DNA from: a virus
Direction: 5' to 3' (one strand)
DNA: 38,482 nt
Virus record (IMG/VR): IMGVR_UViG_3300033141_001674
Span: 1-38,482 of that record
Positions 27,302 to 35,813 of this stretch are shown here, piece by piece (within the stretch, counting starts at the first letter, position 1; the number at the start of each line of letters is the position of its first letter). The notes under the pieces are model-generated. The model did no database searches and was not told the origin of the DNA. It saw nothing but the letters and a program-made list of their open reading frames with translations. The position numbers and the translations under genes were made by a program.

Positions 27302-27450
27302 CAGCCTTTTCGCCCTGTCCCGCTACCGCGACCGCCGCCGCGACCATGCCCCGGGCCGCCTTTCTTGCAGCTGCCAGTATTTTTGCCAAGTCTACGACCG
27401 CCAGGCATCCCGCGACCTCTACCGCTTCCGTTTCTACTTGGTCTTGCCAT
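27301..27450 (-). CDS. small Gly/Arg-rich basic protein (49 aa)
   Basis: ATG 27450 follows GGGAGTTAATC at the end of the previous gene; the longer frame is not needed. The product is almost wholly Gly, Arg, Lys, Ser and Pro (MARPSRNGSGRGRGMPGG, then KGGPGHGRGGGRGSG). It should be disordered and nucleic-acid binding. Its position in the lysis cluster is unexplained. It may be a small packaged or regulatory protein. Confidence 0.55.
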   Translation of the reverse strand: MARPSRNGSGRGRGMPGGRRLGKNTGSCKKGGPGHGRGGGRGSGTGRKG

Positions 27451-27452
27451 GA

Positions 27453-27653
27453 TTAACTCCCGCTCTTCACTTTTGCTCTGCTGGCGTTGTAGCCCAAGGC
27501 TGTAAGAACGGCGACAACGCCGCCTACAACCTTCATAACCCAACTATCAGCCTCTTGTCCTTCCAGCAGGCCGCTGGCGAGCAGAAAGCCTATCACAGTT
27601 GCAACTGTACTCAACCAAAACTCCGTCGTCTTGTACCCTGGTTTCGTTTCCAT
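27453..27653 (-). CDS. holin, two-helix type
   Basis: ATG 27653 (METKPGYKTTEFWLST) follows GAAAGGAAACGAAACA. An in-frame ATG at 27737, overlapping the previous stop as ATGA, would add 28 residues. The 66 aa form has two hydrophobic helices (FWLSTVATVIGFLLASGLL and WVMKVVGGVVAVLTALGY) and a basic tail, the outline of class II holins. It would open the inner membrane at lysis. The two starts recall dual-start holins, though no evidence shows both are used. Confidence 0.72.
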   Translation of the reverse strand: METKPGYKTTEFWLSTVATVIGFLLASGLLEGQEADSWVMKVVGGVVAVLTALGYNASRAKVKSGS

Positions 27654-27733
27654 TGTTTCGTTTCCTTTCTCTTGCAATCCATTAACTTGATAAACTCGTG
27701 GCGCACGCTGCCACCACGACCATTTAGCCCAAT

Positions 27734-28051
27734 TCATTCCAAGTCTTGGTTCCGTGGCTCAAAGATTCGATCACCTTTCAAACAAGGTCGCGTCTCCAAG
27801 GCTGCGGCAATTCGCCTAAAGGAAGCGGAGTTATCCTTTAAGGCATTCATTACTTCTTTGTTCTTTTCGGCAAGCTCTTTTCGCATAGCTGCCATCTGGT
27901 GATAGTTCTGAAACACCATGAACCCACATAGACCCAGGGCCCCACACTGTATGATCCACTTAGCTATACTATCGGGAATGGCTTCGGTCTGGGTGATAAC
28001 GCCATACCCGGCGAGTACAGTCAAGGAACGAATTGACATCAGACGAATCAT
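27734..28051 (-). CDS. membrane protein with coiled coil, lysis cluster (105 aa)
   Basis: ATG 28051 (or ATG 28039) opens the frame. A hydrophobic helix (AKWIIQCGALGLCGFMVFQ, about 30-48) is followed by a charged helix (MAAMRKELAEKNKEVMNALK, about 53-72) that could form a coiled coil. One membrane segment plus coiled coil is also the plan of inner-membrane spanin subunits. An antiholin or holin partner is equally possible. It overlaps the holin frame and follows the giant virion gene. Confidence 0.6.
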   Translation of the reverse strand: MIRLMSIRSLTVLAGYGVITQTEAIPDSIAKWIIQCGALGLCGFMVFQNYHQMAAMRKELAEKNKEVMNALKDNSASFRRIAAALETRPCLKGDRIFEPRNQDLE

Positions 28052-28067
28052 CTATATTTATTCTCCA

Positions 28068-31000
28068 TCATTTCGCCCTGCGACTCTGCCATGCCTTAAT
28101 TGCCATACGATACGCCTCTGGCGACAGTTGTTCTTTGTGATATCGCAACGATTGTTTCATTCCTTCAGTCGTAACACCCAGGGCATCTAATGCCTTTGCC
28201 CAGCGATTACACGCCTTTATGTTTTGGTGCTGTAGCGCTTTCCGGAATTTACGGTAGAAGTGCGATCGTGCCTTTGCCCTTGCAGCATTTCGAGCCTTCT
28301 TCGGATCGACGCCGTTGGCTTTGCAGGCTTCGGCAATTGCATTCATAAGTGAATCGCTGTTCTTATCGAGAAGTCTGCTAGCCTTTGTCAAAAGTGCGCG
28401 AGGTCCACCAGCGGCTACATTGCCTTTGGCTTTATAAATGTCGTGATACGCCTTGATCGCCTTCCATTGAGTCATGCCCTTGCGTGAGGGAAAAGCGAGA
28501 AATGCATTGTTCCCGCTAAAAGCGAATGGCTTGAAGTTTTCCATCAGATGCTTGAACCGTTCGGAAACATTTTCCCACAAGTCCATATCCTCACGCGCCC
28601 AAGGTTCTTGCCAACCTGTACCGACACCCGTTCCGGTCAATTGTTCTACAAGGGTTCGAGCTACCGGGGAGAGTTTATAGCCGAACGCCTTGAGCGGTGT
28701 TTGCACCCAGCGGATTATCTCTCGCCCGGCCTTCCCCAAGGTGATGTATCGCCGTGCAGTGTCTCCGCGCTCTTTCCAACTCGGGCCGATAAGACCACTG
28801 TTCCACGGGAGCTTCCGCCATACGCTCGTCCAGTCAACGTCGAGCTTGTGTCCTTCTTCATTTTCCCAGGGCGGCTTGCCACCGGTCATCGCCATGTTGC
28901 CAAGGATAGTAAACCCGGCAATGGAGCTTAGATACCAGAACCAATGGCGCCGTCCGATCTTGCGCATGAACCTGCGCGCGGCCCGCTGTTGGGCGGTCTT
29001 GCTTCCAAAGCGCCACGGCCAGGTAGCAGTCTTGATCTGGCTCCACGTCCAGTTGAGCGACATCATGAGTTGTGTGAGCGCCCATCGTGTTTTAGGATTG
29101 CGGAACGCGGTGTTGAACCATTCCTGCCCGCCGAAATTATCAGCAACGTATTTGGCGGCTATCTCCTTGACTTGCTTCGGACTCAGATTGGAGTTCTGTA
29201 GGCCATCCGTTGTGATATTGTAGTAAGCCACCAGCTTAGCACGTTGCACGTTATCCCATAGAAGGTGCTGGAACCATGCGTAAGTTGCACGCGTGGTCTT
29301 TGTCGACACGTAAGGTGCCCAGACCGCCGCTCCCGTTACCGGTTTGTCGTGAATGATGTTGGCAAGATAATCTTCTGCTCCCTTTAACATCCGCTCGATG
29401 ATGTTGCGGCCTTCAGTGGTGATGTATCCCGTCTGCCCGCCGTGGCGGAGATAGTCCTCCATGACCTCCGGTGTGTTCTCCAGCATCTTGCCTGCCTTCA
29501 ATATGCCGATTCGAGCGGGCAGAAAACCGAGCGGTTTTGTCTTGCCGAATGCTTCTGCTTTCTTGCCCCACATCCCCGTAATCTCCGGACCCAGGGCGCC
29601 AATGGCGCTGAAGAACTCCGCCTGGTGATGGAAAAAACTGAACAAGGTTAACTGAAAACCTTTCCACACGGCATTCAATCCGGCAAGGGCACGGGCAGGC
29701 GTTGACGTGGGAGGAGAACCAAAGAGCGCATCGATATACGGTTTGACGCGGGGGTCGACGGCAACCCGGCCTTGAAAAAGCAACACGCCCTGGCCTTTGA
29801 ACGGCATAGCGTAGGTCCTGCGGATCGGCCAGTAATCCACAGTGGGCCAGTCGGGTTTGTTCTTGGGATTTTGAAGAATGCTTTCGCCGTCATCATTGGT
29901 GATTTTGGGCAGTTCTTTGAGCATGGCGATGTTTGTCGCTACGCGATAATTGATCCCAGCCCATAACTCTAAACCTTCGGCGATATCATGCGCGCGCGGC
30001 GTCAGTCCAAGTTCCACAGCTTCTTCAAGCGTGGGCAAAACGCGCTTGCGGGCCTGCGGTGATCGCTTCGCCCATTTGGAGATCGCACTGCGATACTTCT
30101 GTGTCATGGGCGTCTCGTAGGCGTGGATGAAGTAATCTTCGAGGAAGCTGATATACTCCGATATGCTCTCCCCTCGCAGATATTCGTTAACGGTTTGCCT
30201 TGCCCGTTCCTGGTAGGCACGATAAAGTTGTAAGGCTTTTCGGCCCTTCGGCGTCAATTCACGTTCAATCTCCGCTCGTGTCTTTCCAGTACGAAGATTC
30301 CGGGTACCATTCTCCGCCAGGACGCGCAAATCTTCACGCGTTTCGGCTGACGGCACAATGTCGCGTATCCGCTTGGCATCCTGCGAGGCCCGATATTTGA
30401 GCACTTTCTTGTGGCGAATGCCCGCAAGACCGACTTGCTTGGCTTGATTGACGTAATCTTCAGCTTCTTGTAGGTCCGCTTTCAAACTTAGAGGTTCGCC
30501 GGCGGGAGGCAGTTTCATCGCTTCGCGCGCATGAGCAGCGACGGGTGTTTCTTTCACACCTTCGGTCCGGCTTTCCTGCAGCCGCGTGATTTGCTTGGCG
30601 ATATCGGGATATTGTTTCAATTTGGCTGATAGTGCCTTGGTCATGTTCGGGGCTAGATCGGCGGTCTTTTTAGGATCGAGGATATAACCGCTAACAAAGT
30701 CAGCCATTAACTCTGTACCCCGACGCGCATAGGCTTTGGTAGATTTACTAAGCCCTTCGGCCCACAAATCCGGCCGGATTATCTTGGAAACTTTTTGCAG
30801 TTCGGTCCTCAGTGCCCGTTCGCCTGCATCCACATCCGGGAACCTGGCCTTGATCGAAGAAGGAAACGCCTTGTCGTTCAGCAGCCAATCGATGTTGTGC
30901 CCTAGTTCGTGAGTAGCCGTTAGCGCTTGGGCAACATCGCGCAGTTCAATACCTTCTCTTTTACCGCCATGACGAAATCTGCCCAAGGCACTGCGGAGCG

Positions 31001-33053
31001 CCTTGTAGCGATAGGGTGTAGCGAGTTGCTTGGCAGCATCCATTACCGCCGTCCAGAAGTCGGAGCCGACTTTGGGAATATCAGCAGGCCATCGGCGAAC
31101 CACATCCAATTTTACAGCACCGAGGGTTCGTGACTCTCTTACGGAGGGTCTGATTTCAGCTTCCCCCTTCGCCACTTCGGGGGCGGGCTTTATCTTTGCC
31201 AGGGCTTCGTCGGCCCAGGCTTCGCCTTTGTATTCCTCCAGAACATTGCGAGGGACAGGCTTGCCTTGGCATACAGCATCACGAACTCTCCTTTTATGGC
31301 CTTCACTTGTTCCAAAACCCTTCTTCACAAGTTTTGCATAATGGAATGGTTTAGCATTGCTCTTTCGTATGAGGTTCTCAGCTTCAGTTCTTGTCAATCC
31401 CGATAAGGTCATATGTGCCGATTCGGGGGACCAATCCGCCGCTCCTCGGCTTATATGCTCTTCAACACCATATAGGGGCGTTTTTGTATATTGTTCCTTG
31501 GTCATCTCCCACGGCTCTTTTGCCTTCGCCGCTTTAGCGACAGGTCCTTGACGCCTTGTGCTAGGGGCGGGCTTGGCTACGGGGGCTTTTGCGGGGACGG
31601 GTTTGGCTGCTCTGGAAGCTGTAAATTTCTGTGATATCGATGGCACCTTTGGTTCAACTATCACCGATTTCAAACCATCCATGATTTTTTGTCGCACCGA
31701 AGCGGGCAATTTCGATACGGCGGTCAACATGGCGACCGATTCGGTTTGACCATCGAGCAACGCCTGCACATACGCTTCGCGGGAAGCGCTGAAGTGCATG
31801 ATACGATCAAAGCTCTCGGTAAAGGCTTGTGCTGATTTGAGATGTTTAAGCGGAACCGTCCGGCCCGAATAATACCGTCCGATGATCTTATTGGCTTCAC
31901 GCCGAAACTGTGACAGTTCCCGCACCCCCTGGGGACTAGCGGGATGGATACCAGCTGCATTGATCCGATCCCAAGCGGTCTTAGGCGGCTTGATCTTATA
32001 CCAGAGCTTTCTTGCGCCTATACCCAGCCCGTGAAACGCTGCTCCCAGCCCGTAATACAGTGCCCCGCTGGTAAGAGAATTGATTGCCGCTTCCTCCTTG
32101 GGTTTGCCTTCGGCGACATTTCTTGCGAACACGTATCCCGAATACATTCCGGCCTGGTCGAGCAAACGCGCCGACCATCGTCCGGTAGGTATGCGGGACA
32201 AGCCCCCGATCGTGTGAAAGACGGGCATTGCGCCGATAACATCCGCCGCCATGCCACCAATTCTTTTCGTTCGCCCATATCTTTCGGCCTTAGCGGTACC
32301 GACTCGCCACTCGTATTGCTGCCACAACTTCTGCGGTCCTTTGGGCGCCTGTATTTCATGAGAACGTGCACCCAAAATTCTTGCCGCAAGATAGACGATT
32401 CCGTGAAATGTGTTGGACGCCATCCCCGCCAGGTAATCGCTTAAGGCCTTACCGTGCTTCTTTTCCGCCCAGTGAGGTACCACATCACGTGAAAATGGTC
32501 TATCAGCAGGCATAGCACGAAAAGCAGGCTCATCACGCTGTTTTTCGTATTCGGCGAGAAGCCGTGCCGCAACTTCCGGCTGTTCCCGACCGAAACGCTC
32601 GACCGTATCTATCCCCAATGTGGCGGAGGATGAAAACTCGCTCTCCTGCGCCAAGTCGACATCGCCCAAGGCTGAGTCGAGGGGGATTTCCGGTCGCATC
32701 CAGGGCTTCATAATAGACTGTTCGAGTAGTTTAGCCCACCCTGCGATCTCGGCTTCAGCCTTAGCTGAAGCTTCAGCTTCAAGTCGCTGCTGGGCGAATT
32801 GACGTAACTGCTCTTGCAAAGCTGGATCGGCCAGATCGACACCGCTCAAAAGCGGGTCTTGAGAAATTTCCGTCTGTATCCAATCGGGCAATTGCTCTTG
32901 TTTAACAGGCGGTTCCGCTACGGCAATAGCGGTTTGCTGCCGTCCTGGAGGCGGGTCGAGTGTGAAGCCCGGAGGTAAAGGTGGTATGCCCCGATCACCC
33001 GGAAGCGGGTCAAGAGTGAAGCCTGGTGGAAGTTTAGGTATCGCTTTTTTCAT
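28068..33053 (-). CDS. giant virion/ejection protein with zinc-protease motif
   Basis: ATG 33053 (MKKAIPKLPPGFTLDP) overlaps the previous stop as ATGA; ATG 33080 is an alternative. The product is 1661 aa, one of the largest proteins expected in a 38 kb phage. Two LPPGFTLDP units lie at the N-terminus. Residues 715-719 read HELGH, the HExxH zinc-protease signature, followed about 75 residues on by TELMADFVSGY as a possible third ligand. The C-terminal third (FFHHQAEFFSAIGAL, WALTQLMMSLNWTWSQ, HWFWYLSSIAGFTILGN) recalls large polyvalent phage proteins. It is probably packaged and injected with the DNA. Confidence 0.8.
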   Translation of the reverse strand: MKKAIPKLPPGFTLDPLPGDRGIPPLPPGFTLDPPPGRQQTAIAVAEPPVKQEQLPDWIQTEISQDPLLSGVDLADPALQEQLRQFAQQRLEAEASAKAEAEIAGWAKLLEQSIMKPWMRPEIPLDSALGDVDLAQESEFSSSATLGIDTVERFGREQPEVAARLLAEYEKQRDEPAFRAMPADRPFSRDVVPHWAEKKHGKALSDYLAGMASNTFHGIVYLAARILGARSHEIQAPKGPQKLWQQYEWRVGTAKAERYGRTKRIGGMAADVIGAMPVFHTIGGLSRIPTGRWSARLLDQAGMYSGYVFARNVAEGKPKEEAAINSLTSGALYYGLGAAFHGLGIGARKLWYKIKPPKTAWDRINAAGIHPASPQGVRELSQFRREANKIIGRYYSGRTVPLKHLKSAQAFTESFDRIMHFSASREAYVQALLDGQTESVAMLTAVSKLPASVRQKIMDGLKSVIVEPKVPSISQKFTASRAAKPVPAKAPVAKPAPSTRRQGPVAKAAKAKEPWEMTKEQYTKTPLYGVEEHISRGAADWSPESAHMTLSGLTRTEAENLIRKSNAKPFHYAKLVKKGFGTSEGHKRRVRDAVCQGKPVPRNVLEEYKGEAWADEALAKIKPAPEVAKGEAEIRPSVRESRTLGAVKLDVVRRWPADIPKVGSDFWTAVMDAAKQLATPYRYKALRSALGRFRHGGKREGIELRDVAQALTATHELGHNIDWLLNDKAFPSSIKARFPDVDAGERALRTELQKVSKIIRPDLWAEGLSKSTKAYARRGTELMADFVSGYILDPKKTADLAPNMTKALSAKLKQYPDIAKQITRLQESRTEGVKETPVAAHAREAMKLPPAGEPLSLKADLQEAEDYVNQAKQVGLAGIRHKKVLKYRASQDAKRIRDIVPSAETREDLRVLAENGTRNLRTGKTRAEIERELTPKGRKALQLYRAYQERARQTVNEYLRGESISEYISFLEDYFIHAYETPMTQKYRSAISKWAKRSPQARKRVLPTLEEAVELGLTPRAHDIAEGLELWAGINYRVATNIAMLKELPKITNDDGESILQNPKNKPDWPTVDYWPIRRTYAMPFKGQGVLLFQGRVAVDPRVKPYIDALFGSPPTSTPARALAGLNAVWKGFQLTLFSFFHHQAEFFSAIGALGPEITGMWGKKAEAFGKTKPLGFLPARIGILKAGKMLENTPEVMEDYLRHGGQTGYITTEGRNIIERMLKGAEDYLANIIHDKPVTGAAVWAPYVSTKTTRATYAWFQHLLWDNVQRAKLVAYYNITTDGLQNSNLSPKQVKEIAAKYVADNFGGQEWFNTAFRNPKTRWALTQLMMSLNWTWSQIKTATWPWRFGSKTAQQRAARRFMRKIGRRHWFWYLSSIAGFTILGNMAMTGGKPPWENEEGHKLDVDWTSVWRKLPWNSGLIGPSWKERGDTARRYITLGKAGREIIRWVQTPLKAFGYKLSPVARTLVEQLTGTGVGTGWQEPWAREDMDLWENVSERFKHLMENFKPFAFSGNNAFLAFPSRKGMTQWKAIKAYHDIYKAKGNVAAGGPRALLTKASRLLDKNSDSLMNAIAEACKANGVDPKKARNAARAKARSHFYRKFRKALQHQNIKACNRWAKALDALGVTTEGMKQSLRYHKEQLSPEAYRMAIKAWQSRRAK

Positions 33054-34069
33054 GGCATTTGATAGAAAATCGGCACCCATCGCCCATTTCGCAGGATAAG
33101 TTTCTGACCGTTCGGCCCTGTAGCGGTTCGGCCTTCGTGCAGCAACTCCTTTTTGCTCCCATCTGCCCTTTGCTCGTAATGGCTTTCGAGGTCTTTGTAA
33201 GCCTTATCTAATTCTTCTCGTTTGGTTTTAAGTCGAGCATTGAGTTTCCGCAACTTCATTCGTTTGTAAAGTTCGGCTGCCTTGAGTTGAACATCTGGCA
33301 AGTCAACAAAATTCAGAGTATCTTTTTCCGCTGCATCACGCTGCTTGATAAATCGAATGATCTCGTTCTCCAACCTCTTGATTCTTGCTTCGATTGCCTT
33401 GACATGAGCAGCGGATTGAGCCTTCGCCTTGGCTTCTTTAGGCTTGCCGATGTATTCCCTTTCCACTACCGCCTTTTTCTGTTCTTCCGTCAGACTATCC
33501 CACTTCTCGCGTGTCACACTTGGGGGTCTTTGTGTAGATACAGTCGCCCTGGGCTTTATACCGGCGGCAATTTCGGCTTCCTCCGACCCTCTGTATGATG
33601 GAGCCATATACCAAGGCAACTTGTCATAAGGAGAAACTTCCCTGGGTAGATTGCTCCGCTCCAACGCACCGATCCGGGCCTCTTTGAGCCTGCGGTCCAG
33701 TTCATCTTCTTTAAGCATCTGGGAAGTTATTGCAATGCCCATTGCCCGCTCCAGGTCTGTCACGTATGGGTATTCACCTTTGGGATTCAATGCATTGAGC
33801 ATACCTTCCAACAGACTGCGCTTGCGGTCTTGACGAGATTTTTGAAGCTCGGCGAGTTGGCTTCTCATCTCCTGTGGAGTTTCTGCCTGAGATAGTCGGG
33901 CAAACGCCATGTCTTCCGCTCGCTGCTTCTGAACGTCTGCTACACGGCTGGTGTAGTCGTCCACCATCTTGCTCAACTGCCACAGACCGTATCGATCCGC
34001 CGGGTAAGGGGATTGTATGAACGGGCTTCTGGTCTGAGGAAAGCTGATGTGCATAGGTCGTATAGGCAT
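33050..34069 (-). CDS. coiled-coil virion or internal protein (339 aa)
   Basis: ATG 34069 (MPIRPMHISFPQTRSP) follows AGAGGTAACACT; the longer start is rejected. Residues 30-110 and 200-300 are long charged helices rich in K, E, R and A (EARIKRLENEIIRFIKQRDA, RKLNARLKTKREELDKAYKD). The C-terminus ends PNGQKLILRNGRWVPIFYQ. It is coupled to the giant gene downstream by ATGA. Position and build fit an ejection or internal head protein, as in P22- or T7-like phages, but no family is assigned. Confidence 0.7.
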   Translation of the reverse strand: MPIRPMHISFPQTRSPFIQSPYPADRYGLWQLSKMVDDYTSRVADVQKQRAEDMAFARLSQAETPQEMRSQLAELQKSRQDRKRSLLEGMLNALNPKGEYPYVTDLERAMGIAITSQMLKEDELDRRLKEARIGALERSNLPREVSPYDKLPWYMAPSYRGSEEAEIAAGIKPRATVSTQRPPSVTREKWDSLTEEQKKAVVEREYIGKPKEAKAKAQSAAHVKAIEARIKRLENEIIRFIKQRDAAEKDTLNFVDLPDVQLKAAELYKRMKLRKLNARLKTKREELDKAYKDLESHYEQRADGSKKELLHEGRTATGPNGQKLILRNGRWVPIFYQMP

Positions 34070-34095
34070 AGTGTTACCTCTTAGTTTCCAAAAGC

Positions 34096-34890
34096 TCAAC
34101 CAAACTTAGAGCCGGGACCAACACCAGGCGCATATACCGGTGGGCGGGTATACATATTGCCAGCAGCACCGCCGCTGCCACCAAACGCACCACTCAATAA
34201 TCCAGCAGACAAAAGAGTTGTTCCCATACCCATAAGTGGCAAGATCGCACTCTGAAACGCACCCGGCTGATAATACATTTGTGGCTGATACCACGGCTGG
34301 TAGGCAAGCATCTGCTGCGCTAATGGTGCTTGTGTCTCATAGGGGAACATCTGAGTCCCAAGCCGCTGGGCATATCGGGCCTGAGCCTGTTGACCGGCAA
34401 TTTGACGGGGCAATGCTCCGTATTGCATCGCCGCGGCCAGACGGGAATACGGATTGTCCCTTGCCCGCTCCTGCTCGTAGAGACTGCCCAGGAGTGATGC
34501 ACGATTAGCAGCGAAGCGTGAACGGAGTTTTCCTTCCGCACCGATACTCGGCGATGAATAGAGCATACCGCCTAGCTGCGACCGGCGGCGCAGAGCGCTG
34601 GCGGCCTCTTCCTCTTCGAGCTTCAATTGCTCTCTCAAGCCTGCATAAAGCGGGGACATTCTAGGATCGGCGAATGCACCACCGCCCATGATGTTCATCA
34701 ATGTCGCTTGTCCCGCCCGCTCTGCTTCGCTCATGCCGGGCACTTCCAGGAGCGGCATCTGCTCAGCTCCCGCCCGTCGCATCAACCCTTGAAGCAACGA
34801 TCGCGCCTCAGGTGCCCAAGGCGTCTCTTTGATCCTCGGAGCCGGGGCCTCTTTCATCTCGCCGCCGAAAAAGTTGCTTAGCCATCCCAT
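34096..34890 (-). CDS. internal virion protein candidate (264 aa)
   Basis: ATG 34890 (MGWLSNFFGGEMKEAP) begins a protein with a helical centre (LREQLKLEEEEAASALRRRS) and a C-terminal part rich in Gln, Tyr, Pro and Met (MLAYQPWYQPQMYYQPG). A hydrophobic Gly-rich segment follows (LPLMGMGTTLLSAGLLSG). The start MGWLxxFFGG and the amphipathic C-terminal segment are common in small internal or ejection proteins of short-tailed phages. It is followed by two larger proteins of the same presumed class. Confidence 0.7.
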   Translation of the reverse strand: MGWLSNFFGGEMKEAPAPRIKETPWAPEARSLLQGLMRRAGAEQMPLLEVPGMSEAERAGQATLMNIMGGGAFADPRMSPLYAGLREQLKLEEEEAASALRRRSQLGGMLYSSPSIGAEGKLRSRFAANRASLLGSLYEQERARDNPYSRLAAAMQYGALPRQIAGQQAQARYAQRLGTQMFPYETQAPLAQQMLAYQPWYQPQMYYQPGAFQSAILPLMGMGTTLLSAGLLSGAFGGSGGAAGNMYTRPPVYAPGVGPGSKFG

Positions 34891-34901
34891 AATTTAATCT
34901 C

Positions 34902-35813
34902 CTAATCGCCTGACAAGGAAAAGCTCTTGTGATAATCAGTGTCCGTAATCTGTGGGGAATATCTTAAAAGTAAGGGAATCGTAGCATAAGTGATCGGCAT
35001 ATTACTACCAGGACCAAGGCCCCCTTTGTAGCAATACAAACCCAAATCGCCTGCAGCCAATCCCGCATCACCTCCGGCCGAGACCCATGCATATACCTTA
35101 TGCCCTATACAATGAAGCAAATATCCAAGATTAGTGCCATCACCTAATCTATACCTTCGGTTAGTATCAACCGCCGCTTGGTCATGTCCTGATCCATAAA
35201 ACTTTGCCTCTGTTCGCAATAGCGTATGGTCGTGACCAGATTCAGCAACAACCTCAGTTGCAGTATCATCTAACACATCTGCTGCTATGAAATTTTCATA
35301 AGGATCGGCATCATAATAAACATGGCCTTGGTTTAGATCGGAAAAAATGACCTCAGGAGAGATAATCCTATTCCTCCAATCAATTGAATGATCTAAAAGT
35401 ACAATATCGCTCTGGCTATTTTCAGCAGGTACAGCAGCCATTGTCAGTCGGAGAACGAACAATCTCAATCCAGGCAGATCCCATACGATCTGCGAATTTA
35501 TCTTCGTAAGCGCTTCGCCTTCCTCCCCATCCGATATCGGATAATCCTCCCAAACAGAAGGTGTGTCACCGGACCCGCGAATGATACTCCCCTTGGCGGG
35601 GTCGGCGTCAGCTACAGTATCCGTCCGTCGAATGGTGGACAGGAGCTTGCTCTTTGGCGTAGATTCGTAAATGTCGGCAATATCATCCCACGCCCGGCGG
35701 TGCGATTCGTCCAAAACCGCCGCCAACGCCCGCACCGCATTCGCTAACTTCTCGATGCTATCGAGATCGTCCATCGGCGGAATGAGCAAGTTTTTGCTTC
35801 CCGTCTGTCCCAT
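34902..35813 (-). CDS. virion-associated protein (303 aa)
   Basis: ATG 35813 overlaps the upstream stop as TGATG, so the longer frame is rejected. The N-terminal 70 residues form a helix pair (DDLDSIEKLANAVRALAAVL), and the rest is beta-rich with acidic patches (DTPSVWEDYPISDGEEGEAL, NQGHVYYDADPYENF). It lies between the large beta protein and the internal proteins. It may be a tail knob, tail needle or tail-accessory protein; no family was recognised. Confidence 0.65.
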   Translation of the reverse strand: MGQTGSKNLLIPPMDDLDSIEKLANAVRALAAVLDESHRRAWDDIADIYESTPKSKLLSTIRRTDTVADADPAKGSIIRGSGDTPSVWEDYPISDGEEGEALTKINSQIVWDLPGLRLFVLRLTMAAVPAENSQSDIVLLDHSIDWRNRIISPEVIFSDLNQGHVYYDADPYENFIAADVLDDTATEVVAESGHDHTLLRTEAKFYGSGHDQAAVDTNRRYRLGDGTNLGYLLHCIGHKVYAWVSAGGDAGLAAGDLGLYCYKGGLGPGSNMPITYATIPLLLRYSPQITDTDYHKSFSLSGD

